Below, piece after piece: positions 25,174 through 34,573 of a stretch of 64,000 nucleotides of DNA. A model generated the notes under the pieces. It had not been told where the DNA came from and did no database searches. It saw nothing but the letters and a program-made list of their open reading frames with translations. Position 1 is the stretch's first letter. Each line of letters starts with the position of its first letter. The translations under genes were made by a program, and so were the position numbers. This DNA comes from Dyella caseinilytica (lineage in GTDB: Bacteria; Pseudomonadota; Gammaproteobacteria; Xanthomonadales; Rhodanobacteraceae), in assembly GCF_016865235.1 (NCBI RefSeq), contig NZ_CP064030.1, positions 2,852,001 to 2,916,000 of the forward strand, read 5' to 3'.

Positions 25174-25959
25174 GTGCGAAATACCCGCGTTTCCACCTAC
25201 GAAGACACGCCGCGCGACGTGCTCGCCACCGGCAACGAGTACGTTTCCGGCACGCTGCTGCCCAGCCACACGCACAAGCGCGGCCAATGCCTGTATCCCA
25301 CCGCCGGCGTGCTGACCATTACCACGACCGAGGGCAGCTGGGTCGTGCCGCCCCGCCGCGCCCTGTGGATCCCACCCGGCATACCGCATACCGTGCAGAT
25401 GGGCGGGCCCACCTCACTGCTCAGCGCCTACCTGCTGCCTGAGGTAGCGGCCAAAGCCACCTTACCGGAGCACTGCACGGTGATCAGCGTATCGCCCCTG
25501 CTCCACGCTTTGCTGTCCGAGGCCGTGGATCTGCCCGCCGAATATGCGCTGGGCAGCCGTGACGAACGCCTGATGCACCTGCTGGTGGATGAAATCGCCG
25601 GCATGCCCGCCCTGCCCTTGAGCACCCCGTTGCCGCAGGATCCCCGTCTGGCGCGCTTGTGCCGGGCATTGATGCAGGCGCCATCGCTGGAAATCGATAT
25701 CGACACCATGGCGCACAAGGCCGGTATGAGCCGCCGCAACTTCACGCGCCTATTCCGCGAGCAGACCGGCATGAGCTTCAGTAGCTGGCGGCAGCAGGCC
25801 TGCCTTCTCGCGGCGCTATCGCGGCTCGGGCGCGGCCAATCCGTCACCCAGGTGGCGATCGAATTGGGCTACAGCAGCACGAGCGCTTTTACTGCAGCAT
25901 TTCGGCGTACGCTGGGAGCTGCGCCAAGTCATTACCTGCTTCCCCAGGATGCTGCATGA
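25174..25959 (+). CDS. AraC family transcriptional regulator with cupin sensor
   Basis: The GTG at 25174 has GAAGGTG upstream and gives 261 residues. The N-terminal cupin domain carries HTHKRGQCLYP and PPRRALWIPPGIPHTVQMGG (about residues 28-78). The C-terminal AraC double helix-turn-helix spans about residues 160-255 (IDTMAHKAGMSRRNFTRLFREQ, VTQVAIELGYSSTSAFTAAFRR). This cupin-AraC arrangement is common next to MFS pumps in proteobacteria. The gene is divergent from the Fsr-like transporter and very likely regulates it. Confidence 0.92.
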   Translation: MRNTRVSTYEDTPRDVLATGNEYVSGTLLPSHTHKRGQCLYPTAGVLTITTTEGSWVVPPRRALWIPPGIPHTVQMGGPTSLLSAYLLPEVAAKATLPEHCTVISVSPLLHALLSEAVDLPAEYALGSRDERLMHLLVDEIAGMPALPLSTPLPQDPRLARLCRALMQAPSLEIDIDTMAHKAGMSRRNFTRLFREQTGMSFSSWRQQACLLAALSRLGRGQSVTQVAIELGYSSTSAFTAAFRRTLGAAPSHYLLPQDAA

Positions 25960-26086
25960 TGGGCTCACATTGAGGAGTCCAGATGTCACACCCGCGTCAA
26001 CGCATTGCGGCAACATGTCAAAGCAGTGACCCGGCCGCACGGATACCGCGTCGCCGCCCACTGCCCGTCACCCGGATAGTGCACCG

Positions 26087-28243
26087 ATGAGCAAACGCAA
26101 CGATCAAGACGCCATGTCCGCAGCCAGCGCCACCGCACCGGAAATCACCGCAACGCCTGCCGTCGACCTCAGTGACAAGGCGTATTACATCCATCGCGAA
26201 CTGTCCCAGTTGCAGTTCAACAACCGCGTGCTGGAACAGGCGCTGGATGAACGCACGCCATTGCTGGAAAGGTTGAAGTTCCTGCTGATCTTCTCCAGCA
26301 ACATGGATGAATTCTTCGAGATCCGTGTGGCGGGCCTGAAGGGACAGCTAGCATACGGGCATGAGATCGTCGGGCCTGATGGCATCACGCCGAAACAAGC
26401 GTTGGTCGAGATCAGCGATATCGCGCATCGCCAGATCGCGCGCCAATACGCGATACTCAACGAACGCCTGCTGCCGGAACTAGACCAGCATGGCATCCGC
26501 ATCGTCCGTCGCGAAAGCTGGACGGTGGTGCAGAAGCGCTGGGTGCAGCGCTACTTCCGCCAGGAAGTGGCACCGATGATGACGCCGATCGGCCTGGACC
26601 CTACCCACCCCTTCCCGCTGCTGGTCAACAAAAGCCTCAACTTCATCGTAGAGTTGGAAGGTGTAGACGCTTTCGGCCGCGATTCGGGCTTGGCCATTCT
26701 GCCGGCGCCGCGCGTGCTCCCGCGCATCATCCGTCTGCCGGAGGATGTGTGTGAAGGCGGCGAGAACTACGTACTGCTCTCTTCCATCATCCATGCACAC
26801 GCCGAGGAACTGTTCCCTGGCATGGAAGTGCGCGGCTGCTACCAGTTCCGCTTGACTCGCAACGCGGACCTGACCATCGATCCGGAAGAAATGGATGACC
26901 TTGCCCGCGCACTGCGCGGCGAGCTGTCTTCACGCCGCTTCGGTGATGCGGTGCGCCTGGAGGTGGCAGACAACTGCCCCAAACTGCTGACCGACTATCT
27001 GCTCAAGCAATTCGGCCTGACCGAAGCGGAGCTGTACGAAGTGAACGGGCCGGTGAATCTCACGCGCCTGTTCGGTATCGTCAGCCGTAGCGTGAATCCG
27101 CAATTGCAATATCCACCTTTCGCGCCAGCCATTCCGAAAGCCTTGAAGAAGGCCGAGGATCTGTTCCAGGTGATCAGCAAGCAGGACGTGTTGCTGATGC
27201 ATCCCTACGAATCTTTCGCGCCGGTGGTCGATCTGGTGCGCCAGGCCGCCAAAGATCCGGCCGTGCTCACCATCGAACAGACGCTGTATCGCACCGGTGC
27301 CAACTCCGAGATCGTCGACGCGCTGGTCGAGGCTGCACGAGCGGGCAAAGAAGTGATCACCGTGGTCGAACTGCGTGCTCGCTTCGATGAAGAATCCAAT
27401 CTCAGCCTGGCCACACGCCTGCAGCAAGCTGGCGCCGTGGTGATCTACGGCGTGGTCGACGTGAAAACGCACGCCAAGCTGATGCTGATCCAACGCCGTG
27501 AAGGCGACAAGCTACAGCGCTATGCGCACCTGGGAACCGGCAACTACCACAGCGGCAATGCGCGTCTGTATACCGATTACAGCCTGCTGACTTCCGACGC
27601 CGGCCTGTGCGAAGACGTGCACAAACTCTTCAGTCAGCTCACCGGCATGGGCAAGCTGCTGAAGATGAAGAAGCTGCTGCACGCACCGTTTACCTTGAAA
27701 AAATCGTTGCTGGAGTTGATTGCCCGCGAGCAGGCGCATGCCGAAGCGGGCAAGCCCGCGCACATGATCATCAAGGTCAATGCGCTTACCGATGCCAAGA
27801 TGATCCGCGCGCTATACAAAGCCAGCGGCGCCGGTGTGAAGATCGACCTGCTGATACGCGGCACCTGCTGCTTGCGCCCGGATATTCCCGGCGTTTCGCA
27901 AAACATCACCGTTCGTTCGATCGTTGGCCGCTTCCTTGAACACAGCCGCGTGTACTGGTTCGCCAACGACGGGGACGAACGCATGTATCTGGCCAGTGCC
28001 GACTTCATGGAGCGTAATCTGGATCGCCGCGTCGAAACTGCCTTCCCGATCGAAGACCGCAAGCTGCGCCTGCGCATCCGCAAGGAGCTGGACCTGTATC
28101 TGACCGACAACACCACGGCATGGCAGCTCCAGGCAGATGGCAACTACGCGCGGCTGCAGCCCGTTGATGGCCAAGCGCCACATGATGTGCAGCGGCAGTT
28201 GCTGGAGAAATATTGCGGGATTGGTGTCGCTGCGGTGCGTTAG
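26087..28243 (+). CDS. ppk1: Polyphosphate kinase 1
   Basis: The 718-residue protein makes polyphosphate from ATP. Its N-terminal, head and two phospholipase-D-like catalytic domains are in the PPK1 order. The predicted phosphohistidine H462 is in VKTHAKLML and the second catalytic His H619 in LEHSRVYWF. Their spacing of 157 equals that of H435 and H592 in E. coli. NSNMDEFFEIRVAGLK near residue 70 is the usual N-terminal hallmark. No ppx follows; a family B palindrome lies 47 bp downstream. Confidence 0.97.
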   Translation: MSKRNDQDAMSAASATAPEITATPAVDLSDKAYYIHRELSQLQFNNRVLEQALDERTPLLERLKFLLIFSSNMDEFFEIRVAGLKGQLAYGHEIVGPDGITPKQALVEISDIAHRQIARQYAILNERLLPELDQHGIRIVRRESWTVVQKRWVQRYFRQEVAPMMTPIGLDPTHPFPLLVNKSLNFIVELEGVDAFGRDSGLAILPAPRVLPRIIRLPEDVCEGGENYVLLSSIIHAHAEELFPGMEVRGCYQFRLTRNADLTIDPEEMDDLARALRGELSSRRFGDAVRLEVADNCPKLLTDYLLKQFGLTEAELYEVNGPVNLTRLFGIVSRSVNPQLQYPPFAPAIPKALKKAEDLFQVISKQDVLLMHPYESFAPVVDLVRQAAKDPAVLTIEQTLYRTGANSEIVDALVEAARAGKEVITVVELRARFDEESNLSLATRLQQAGAVVIYGVVDVKTHAKLMLIQRREGDKLQRYAHLGTGNYHSGNARLYTDYSLLTSDAGLCEDVHKLFSQLTGMGKLLKMKKLLHAPFTLKKSLLELIAREQAHAEAGKPAHMIIKVNALTDAKMIRALYKASGAGVKIDLLIRGTCCLRPDIPGVSQNITVRSIVGRFLEHSRVYWFANDGDERMYLASADFMERNLDRRVETAFPIEDRKLRLRIRKELDLYLTDNTTAWQLQADGNYARLQPVDGQAPHDVQRQLLEKYCGIGVAAVR

Positions 28244-28290
28244 AGCACCTTTTGCTTATTGCCGCCTGCGCAAGCTGCTCATTCCCTCAG

Positions 28291-28322
28291 GCCGTCATTC
28301 CCGCGAAAGCGGAAATGACGGC
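28291..28322. repeat. Family B palindrome
   Basis: GCCGTCATTCCCGC-GAAA-GCGGAAATGACGGC, a 14-bp stem with one mismatch, lies between ppk1 and the convergent FMN reductase gene. It shares the CGTCATTCC core with the repeats at 17621-17692 and 31025-31066. Confidence 0.85.
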
Positions 28323-28357
28323 TATTGGAAAGTGTCGGCCACAAATTGGGGAAAGCG

Positions 28358-28915
28358 CTACTGCCCCACGAAACGGCGCACCCACGCCACATAGCGATCA
28401 ACAAAGCCCTGCAGGAATTTCCAGGTACCTTCCACGCTGATATGTCCTTCTGCGTCGATCAGGCCCTCGGTGAATTTCAGGAACACTTCGGGCTGTCCAA
28501 GCAAAGGTACATCCAGATAAGCCAGCACATTGCGCAAATGCTGCTGCGCCAGCGCCGTACCCGTGGCGCCGATCGAAGCCCCGAGGACTGCACCGGGCTT
28601 GCCAGCGAACGGACTGGTGCCATAGGGACGCGAGGCCACATCCAGCGCATTCTTCAGGACGCCCGGTATGGAGCGGTTGTATTCCGGCGTCACAAACAGC
28701 AGCGCGTCGGCCGCCTTGATCTGCTGCTTCAGTCCCTGGCACGCCGTCGGATAATCGTGATCGAAATCCTGGTCGTAGAGCGGCAGGTTATCGATCCGGA
28801 CATGCTCGAAAGAAAAATCCGCTGGCGCCAGACGCTCTACGGCACGAGCCAGCCGACCGTTGCACGAATCCTTGCGAAGGCTGCCCACCAGTACCGCCAC
28901 CTTGATACCTGCCAT
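28358..28915 (-). CDS. NADPH-dependent FMN reductase
   Basis: The ATG at 28915 has AGGAGG just upstream and gives 185 residues, correct for the family. The flavodoxin-like fold has the FMN loop (VLVGSLRKDSCNGRLARAV), TPEYNRSIPGVLKNALD and a ring-contact glycine loop (PFAGKPGAVLGASIGATGT). It reduces quinones, azo dyes or chromate with NAD(P)H; the true substrate is unknown. Frames that continue to 29101 would add an unlikely N-terminal extension. Confidence 0.93.
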   Translation of the reverse strand: MAGIKVAVLVGSLRKDSCNGRLARAVERLAPADFSFEHVRIDNLPLYDQDFDHDYPTACQGLKQQIKAADALLFVTPEYNRSIPGVLKNALDVASRPYGTSPFAGKPGAVLGASIGATGTALAQQHLRNVLAYLDVPLLGQPEVFLKFTEGLIDAEGHISVEGTWKFLQGFVDRYVAWVRRFVGQ

Positions 28916-29224
28916 ACATCCTCCTGAATGATGAACCTGACCTAGCCTGTCACACCCGGTCACGGCATGGCAAAAAGATGCACCGCCCGTGCGCAATTTC
29001 TTGTGATGCGCCTTTTTACAGCCTTGTGACGCGCTGGCACGCCCCCTGCATGTCGATGGAAATGCATGACAAAACATTCCACCACGCCTCCAGAGGTTCA
29101 CAATGGCGGTGTCGTTGGTGATCAGGGGAGCCGGCGATCATGCGGACCGATGCAGGCAGCCGGGCAAGGGCTACGCCGTCTGTCATACGCAGACGCGGTG
29201 GCCACTTCAGGAAAAGGGGCTGAG
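28916..29224. other. 309-bp divergent intergenic region
   Basis: It holds the promoters of the divergent FMN reductase (leftward) and diguanylate cyclase (rightward). An in-frame ATG at 29066 would extend the cyclase by 53 residues through a stretch of low protein character, so I place that start later. I see no other gene, operator palindrome or terminator. Confidence 0.5.
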
Positions 29225-30985
29225 GTGACTAGGGACGTTTTGCTATTGAAAGGCTGGCGCGAACGCCGATGGCTGGCAGCCATCTTGCCGGTGGCTTGGC
29301 TGCTGTGGTTCTCGCTATTGCATGCCAGTACCGGTTCACCGCTGCATGGCGCCTGGCGCGAGGCAACGCGCGGTGACACACCGGCACAGATCCTCAACGC
29401 CTTCAAACATGGCGCACTGAAATCCTTCAATCCGTCGATGCTCCAACTTTTCCCGCGCGATGCGCTGGGCAGCTGGGTGGTACTGCAACCGGAGCCACCC
29501 AACACCAATGAAGAACGCGTGCTGTCGATCTACCCCGCGCCAATGGGTTCGGTCACCTTGTTCGATGCCAACGGTACTACCCGCACGCTGGCGCTTGATG
29601 ACTTCACCGCCCCGTTGCATGGGCACGGGCGGCTCGCTTTTCGCTTGAACGTCGATCCCGGACAGGTGGAGCCCATCTTGCTCAAGTTCGAGCCCAGCGG
29701 CACCCTTTCGGCGCCGGAACGCTTCGAATTGCAGGACCTGGACGATTACCTGCAAGCAGACGCCGATTGGTTGACCTTCGCCACCGCGTGTTTTGCGGTA
29801 ATGGTCGCCATGGCGGTGATGGCTCTGTGCTTCGCCGTCATGCTGCGCGACATGACCTTCGCCTGGTATACGGGTTACATGCTTTGCTACGTCATCGTAC
29901 AAAGCATCCAGACGGGCTTCCTGTTCCATCCGCTGGGGCTCAGCTGGCTGGCTGGATCGGAATTGCTCGTCGGCGCATCGGCGACTGCACTTTCCGTGTC
30001 GTTTGCATCACTGTTCGTCAGCCGCTTCTGCGACCTGCCCCGCTACGCTCCGGTGCTGCGCACGCCCGTCGTTGGGCTGGGCATCGCCATGCCGTTGATC
30101 GTGCTATTGCGTTGCAGCCAGATTCCCGAGCTGATGGAGATGGCCAGGACGCTGGTCAATCCGGTACTGATTCTCGGCGCAATCTTGCTGCTGTTCACGG
30201 CGGTGATTACGGCGATGCGCGGGTCACGCCCGGCCTGGTTTTTTCTGCTTGGCTGGACGCCGTTGCTGGTGTTGACGGCCATGACCAGCGCACAGATTAC
30301 CGGCGCCCTGCCCAAACTGGATTGGCTCAATGACGCCAGCATCGCGATGGGAGCCTTTGAAGCCATCGTGCTCTCGTTGGGTCTGGCCGATCGCGCGCTG
30401 ACCATGCGCCGCGATCGCGACAATGTGCGAGTCCTCGCCGACCGCGATGCACTGACCAATCTGCTCAACCGTCGCGCGTGGACCGAGGCCGCCAACAGCA
30501 TGCTGGACGATGCCATGGCACAGAACCAGCCGATTGCGCTGCTGTTTCTGGATCTGGATCACTTCAAGATGCTCAACGATCGCCAGGGCCATGCCGCCGG
30601 CGATCGCGCGTTGACTGCAGTCTCGGAAGTATTGAGCAGCGAACTGCGTCCCAGCGATCTGCTGGGTCGGTACGGTGGTGAGGAATTCGTTGCCATGCTG
30701 TACGGCGTGACCCAGGAACACGCCATGCAAGTCGCGACGCGCCTGTGCCGCCGCGTCCATCGCCTGGAAATCGCGGTCGACCAGAAGGACCTGGTGCTCA
30801 GCGTCAGCATCGGCCTGGCCATGCGCAGTTTGGGCGATACGCTGGAGTCGTTGATCGAGCGGGCCGATCAGGCGATGTATTACGTGAAGCTCAACGGGCG
30901 CAATCACGCGCATGCGTTCGAGCGGCGTGCGGAGATGAGCGGCACGTATCGGCGGCCGCATTCGACGCACGAGAGGGAACGCTGA
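29225..30985 (+). CDS. Membrane diguanylate cyclase with 7TM sensor region (GGDEF)
   Basis: I chose GTG 29225, which follows AAAGGGG and puts a signal/first helix (RRWLAAILPVAWLLWF) near the N-terminus. The 586-residue protein has a periplasmic beta domain (about residues 40-190), about seven membrane helices (about 190-400) as in 7TMR-DISM receptors, then a GGDEF domain. FLDLDHFKMLNDRQGH and G484-G-E-E-F488 are intact, as is the inhibitory I-site R475-P-S-D478 five residues upstream. It should make c-di-GMP with product inhibition. The ligand for the sensor part is unknown. No EAL domain is present. Confidence 0.92.
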   Translation: MTRDVLLLKGWRERRWLAAILPVAWLLWFSLLHASTGSPLHGAWREATRGDTPAQILNAFKHGALKSFNPSMLQLFPRDALGSWVVLQPEPPNTNEERVLSIYPAPMGSVTLFDANGTTRTLALDDFTAPLHGHGRLAFRLNVDPGQVEPILLKFEPSGTLSAPERFELQDLDDYLQADADWLTFATACFAVMVAMAVMALCFAVMLRDMTFAWYTGYMLCYVIVQSIQTGFLFHPLGLSWLAGSELLVGASATALSVSFASLFVSRFCDLPRYAPVLRTPVVGLGIAMPLIVLLRCSQIPELMEMARTLVNPVLILGAILLLFTAVITAMRGSRPAWFFLLGWTPLLVLTAMTSAQITGALPKLDWLNDASIAMGAFEAIVLSLGLADRALTMRRDRDNVRVLADRDALTNLLNRRAWTEAANSMLDDAMAQNQPIALLFLDLDHFKMLNDRQGHAAGDRALTAVSEVLSSELRPSDLLGRYGGEEFVAMLYGVTQEHAMQVATRLCRRVHRLEIAVDQKDLVLSVSIGLAMRSLGDTLESLIERADQAMYYVKLNGRNHAHAFERRAEMSGTYRRPHSTHERER

Positions 30986-31024
30986 CGCAACCTGCATTCA
31001 GTGGCTTTGTCGATGCGCCATTGC

Positions 31025-31066
31025 GCTTCGCCGTCACTCCCGCTTTCACGGGAATGACGGCGAAGC
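31025..31066. repeat. Family B palindrome
   Basis: GCTTCGCCGTCACTCCCG (31025-31042) pairs with CGGGAATGACGGCGAAGC (31049-31066), an 18-bp stem with one C/A mismatch and a loop of six. It lies between the convergent diguanylate cyclase and E1 genes and may end both transcripts. Confidence 0.85.
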
Positions 31067-31096
31067 AAAAACCGGCGTTACGCCATGTTGAATGGC

Positions 31097-33370
31097 TTAT
31101 GCTTTTTTGACCGTCAGTTTCTTCGCCGCAGCAACCACTTCCGCATCGCCCGGCAGCACCAGGAATGCTGCACCCGCCAGCGGTGTATAGGTATCGGAGC
31201 CCACGACGCGCTCCAGCGGCGTGCTACCCAAACCGGCTTCAACGATAGCGGTAATCACGCCTTCGCCAACGCCTGCGCTCTTGCGCCCTTCATCCAGCAC
31301 CAGAATGCGCTTGGCGTGCTTGGCCTGCTCCGCAATGAACGCATCATTGAGCGGTGCAAGCCAGCGCAGATCGACCACGCGGACTTTCCAGCCCAAATCC
31401 TTTTCAATGGTCTTCGCTGCGCGCAACGCCATAGGCACGCCGTTGCCGAAGGTGAAAATGACCAGATCGTTCGCGTCGTCGTGGTAGACACGCCCTTCAC
31501 CCAACGTCATCGCTTCGCCCGGCGCCGGATACGCGAACTGCCATTGGCCATCGCCGGCTTCGTAGAGGTCTTTGGTCATGTACAGCGCGATGGGTTCCAG
31601 ATACGCGCAGACACGGCCATCGACTTTGGCCAGCGCAGTGAGCGTGCGCAGCATGGTCGCCGCGTCATCGCCGCGGCTCGGGCAACCGACAACCAGACCC
31701 GGAATATCGCGCAGGGGAGCAATCGAATTGTCGTTATGGAAGTGGCCGCCGAAACCACGCTGGTAACCCAGCGAAGCCACGCGCATCACCAGCGGATTGC
31801 GGTACTGGTTGTTGGAGAAGAACTGCAGCGACGCCGCCTCGCCACGAATCTGGTCGCAGGCGTTGTGGAAATACGCCAGATACTGGATTTCCGGCAGCGG
31901 CAGCATGCCCATGTTGGCGTAGCCCTGAGCCAGACCAAGGATCATGGTTTCGTCGAGCAACGTGTTGAACACACGATTGCCCTTGAACGCCTTGAACAAG
32001 CCCTTGGTGACCGTATACACGCCACCCTTCTGCGCGACGTCTTCGCCGAACAGCAGGGTTTCCGGATACTTGGCCATCACATCGTGCAGCGCCTGGTTGA
32101 TCTGGATCGCCAAGTGGCGTGGCGGCTGCTTTTCCGGCAATTTTTCTTCACCGCCGAACACAGCGATGCGCTTGTCTTGATAATCGGTGCGCTCCGCTTC
32201 GGCCTTCACCTTCTCCGGGGTATAGGGCGCCAGCGGCGTCATCACATCATCAAGACGATCAAGCTTGGGACGGCTGTCGGCTTCTTCCGCCGCAGCAAAG
32301 CAGCGCTTGCGGATGGTTTCGTTGAGCGCCAGCAACTCATCCTTGCTGTACAAGCCCGATTGCAACGCGATAGCGGCCGAGCGCAGCAGTGGATCGGAGG
32401 ATTCCACCGTGACCAGCTCTTCGATGCTGCGCCATTCGATTTCAAAATCGGTACCCGCGTGTCCCATGATGCGGGTGGTCTTCAAGTGCAGGAATGTCGG
32501 GCGACGCGTGCTGCGGCAGTGTTCCACCGCGCGCTGCACCTGCGCGTAGCCTTCGGCCAGATCCAGGCCGTCCGCGAAGAAGTAATCAAGATCCGGGCGA
32601 TGCTGGAAGTTGTTCGCCACCCAGCCGCTAGGCGTCTTCACCGAAATGCCGATGCCGTTGTCTTCGCACACGAACAGCACCGGTGCAGGCAACTTCTGAT
32701 AAGCCGTCCACGCGGCAGCATTGAACGAAGTTTGCGCGGTGGCGTGATTGCTGGAAGCGTCGCCGAACGAGCAGATCGCGATGGAGTCTTCCGGGATCGG
32801 AAGCTGATGACCGATGCGGCGGCCTTGTTCAATCGCAATCGCCGTGCCCAGTGCTTTCGGCAGGTGCGAAGCGATGGTCGACGTTTGCGGCAACACCCAA
32901 AGCGGCTTGCTGCCCCACACCTTATGACGGCCGCCGGAGGCCGGATCATCCTTGCTAGCCGCAAAGGACAGCGCCGAATCCATTACCGGATCCATGCCCG
33001 GCAACTTGCGGAAACGCTCCGCCATGAAGCCGCCGGAACGATAGTGCAGGAACGCTGGATCCGTGTGGCGTGTGAGGCGTGCCACCATCGCGTTGCCTTC
33101 GTGGCCGGAGCTGCCGATGGTGTAGAACACTTTGTTCTGCACGCGCAGAACGCGCGCCATCAGGTCGAGGTGGCGCGAGATCAGCTGCGATTCCAGTAGC
33201 TCGCGAAAACCCTGCGCATCGAGTGCGCTGCCCGGCAGGATGGGATCGTCCTCGTGCGGCTTGGCGCGTACCTCCCCTTGCCAAAGCTGCACGAACTCGG
33301 TGAAGTTCTGATCGACGATCTCGGCGCGGTTGAAGCCCTTGTGGCGGGCGGCGATAGGCGTGGCGGACAT
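31097..33370 (-). CDS. 2-Oxoacid dehydrogenase E1, fused alpha and beta subunits
   Basis: The 757-residue protein joins both E1 subunits in one chain. Residues about 50-400 form the alpha part, with the ThDP motif starting GDASSNHATAQTSFN and ending CEDNGIGIS. A linker follows, then from about residue 420 the beta part (LFGEDVAQKGGVYTVTKGL, GLAQGYANMG, PLPEIQYLAY). It decarboxylates a branched-chain 2-oxoacid or similar and passes the acyl group to an E2 lipoate. Fused E1 chains are known in some proteobacteria and Bacteroidetes. No E2 or E3 gene is next to it. Confidence 0.9.
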   Translation of the reverse strand: MSATPIAARHKGFNRAEIVDQNFTEFVQLWQGEVRAKPHEDDPILPGSALDAQGFRELLESQLISRHLDLMARVLRVQNKVFYTIGSSGHEGNAMVARLTRHTDPAFLHYRSGGFMAERFRKLPGMDPVMDSALSFAASKDDPASGGRHKVWGSKPLWVLPQTSTIASHLPKALGTAIAIEQGRRIGHQLPIPEDSIAICSFGDASSNHATAQTSFNAAAWTAYQKLPAPVLFVCEDNGIGISVKTPSGWVANNFQHRPDLDYFFADGLDLAEGYAQVQRAVEHCRSTRRPTFLHLKTTRIMGHAGTDFEIEWRSIEELVTVESSDPLLRSAAIALQSGLYSKDELLALNETIRKRCFAAAEEADSRPKLDRLDDVMTPLAPYTPEKVKAEAERTDYQDKRIAVFGGEEKLPEKQPPRHLAIQINQALHDVMAKYPETLLFGEDVAQKGGVYTVTKGLFKAFKGNRVFNTLLDETMILGLAQGYANMGMLPLPEIQYLAYFHNACDQIRGEAASLQFFSNNQYRNPLVMRVASLGYQRGFGGHFHNDNSIAPLRDIPGLVVGCPSRGDDAATMLRTLTALAKVDGRVCAYLEPIALYMTKDLYEAGDGQWQFAYPAPGEAMTLGEGRVYHDDANDLVIFTFGNGVPMALRAAKTIEKDLGWKVRVVDLRWLAPLNDAFIAEQAKHAKRILVLDEGRKSAGVGEGVITAIVEAGLGSTPLERVVGSDTYTPLAGAAFLVLPGDAEVVAAAKKLTVKKA

Positions 33371-33470
33371 GATGGCGAAGTTCTCGGTGAAAGACGTGCC
33401 GCGCTAAAGCGCGGAATGGGAAATTATCGAGGGCGGCAGCTGACTGCTGCCCGTGTGGCCGGCGGCGGTT

Positions 33471-33953
33471 TTATAACGCACGTAACAACTCCGCGCGCTG
33501 CAGGTCCTTGGGGCGGCCAAAACGCTCCAGAATGTGGATTTGTTCGGCAGCCGCGGGGATCGGCACCGGAATACCCGCGCAGTTGACATGAACGATCTCG
33601 TCGACGCGTATCGGTTGCCATCCGGCGGTCTCACGCAACTCCAGACCGCCCATCACCTCGACAGGCATGCCGGGAAAACGGAATCGCGCGAAACGCGAGC
33701 GGAAACGATCACCGGCAGCAGGCTCGTAAACGCCATCCAGACGCTCGTGCCACAGGGCAATCAGCCCTTCGGCGTCATCGACGCTGGTCAGCAGATCCAG
33801 GTCGCCCACTTCGACGTTTGCGCCAGCCAGGGCCGCGGCGGCACTGCCAATAACCACCCAGGCATCGCGGCAGTGCTCATGCAGCAGCGGCACGGCGGCC
33901 GCAATCGCCTGATCCAATGCCGGCATGCGCAGGTTCACTTGCGCTGCATCCAC
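33471..33953 (-). CDS. Nucleotidyltransferase-like protein
   Basis: The 160-residue protein has the start of a nucleotidyltransferase fold: an initial helix, then WVVIGSAAAALAG and VEVGDLDLLTS, where the GS motif and the Asp pair in DLD lie at the usual spacing of MNT/AbiEii-type enzymes. A third carboxylate is possible in PVEVMGGLE. Such proteins transfer nucleotides to proteins, tRNA or drugs. Its start lies 18 bp inside the GNAT gene upstream on the same strand, so the two are translationally coupled. A toxin-antitoxin role is possible, not shown. Confidence 0.62.
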   Translation of the reverse strand: MDAAQVNLRMPALDQAIAAAVPLLHEHCRDAWVVIGSAAAALAGANVEVGDLDLLTSVDDAEGLIALWHERLDGVYEPAAGDRFRSRFARFRFPGMPVEVMGGLELRETAGWQPIRVDEIVHVNCAGIPVPIPAAAEQIHILERFGRPKDLQRAELLRAL

Positions 33954-34525
33954 TGCTCGCGCGTTTGTGCCCAGATGCCAACCGTGATGTTTTCATACGG
34001 CGGCGGCAATTGCGCTGGACCACGCAACTGCGAGCCAAGACGCTTGGCCAACTCCTGCGAGGCATAGTTGTCCGTGTTGATGGAATGAATCACTTCACGC
34101 CAGCCAAGATGCTCGAAAGCCCAGTCGATGGCCGCGACCGAACCTTCGTAGGCGTAGCCTTTGCCCCACGCTTCGCGCACTAGCCCCCAGCCTACTTCGG
34201 TGCCGGGCCACCCTTCCGGATGCCAGGGGCCGAGACGGCCGATCCAGCGCCCGCTGGCTTTTTCGATCACGGAGAACATCGAAAAACCCTGGATCATCCA
34301 GGCGCCAGCCAGCGAGAGAAAACCGCGCCAAGCCACAGCGCGCGTTTGCGGGCCACCGATGAAATGCGACGCTTCATGGTCAGCCATGTTGGCGGCGTAG
34401 GCGTTGAAGTCTTCCTGGATGGGCGGACGCAGGATCAGACGTTCGGTTTCGATGCGGATATCGGGAATCGACAAGGCTTGATTCCTAGGCCTATGCCAGC
34501 TTGAGAAATCGGAACGGTGCTGCAT
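33935..34525 (-). CDS. GNAT family N-acetyltransferase (RimJ/RimL type)
   Basis: With the ATG at 34525 (GGAGAAGAGG upstream) the protein is 196 residues. It opens with IRIETERLILRPPIQEDF, typical of RimJ/RimL. The acetyl-CoA binding region is EVGWGLVREAWGKGYAYEG, and the ending (INTDNYASQELAKRLGSQLR) is the usual GNAT close. It acetylates an amine, often an N-terminal alpha-amino group or a small antibiotic; the substrate is not clear. It overlaps the nucleotidyltransferase-like gene by 19 bp. The reading frame extends upstream to 34567 but without a better start. Confidence 0.9.
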   Translation of the reverse strand: MQHRSDFSSWHRPRNQALSIPDIRIETERLILRPPIQEDFNAYAANMADHEASHFIGGPQTRAVAWRGFLSLAGAWMIQGFSMFSVIEKASGRWIGRLGPWHPEGWPGTEVGWGLVREAWGKGYAYEGSVAAIDWAFEHLGWREVIHSINTDNYASQELAKRLGSQLRGPAQLPPPYENITVGIWAQTREQWMQRK

Positions 34526-34573
34526 TGCCTCTTCTCCTATGGCGGGAGGAGAGGCCAATGGCAGCACCCTTTA

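Noticed and set aside
31085..33199. Long plus-strand open frame (704 codons) antisense to the fused E1
   Set aside because: Composition is that of a reverse-frame shadow; the E1 gene has complete family motifs on the minus strand.
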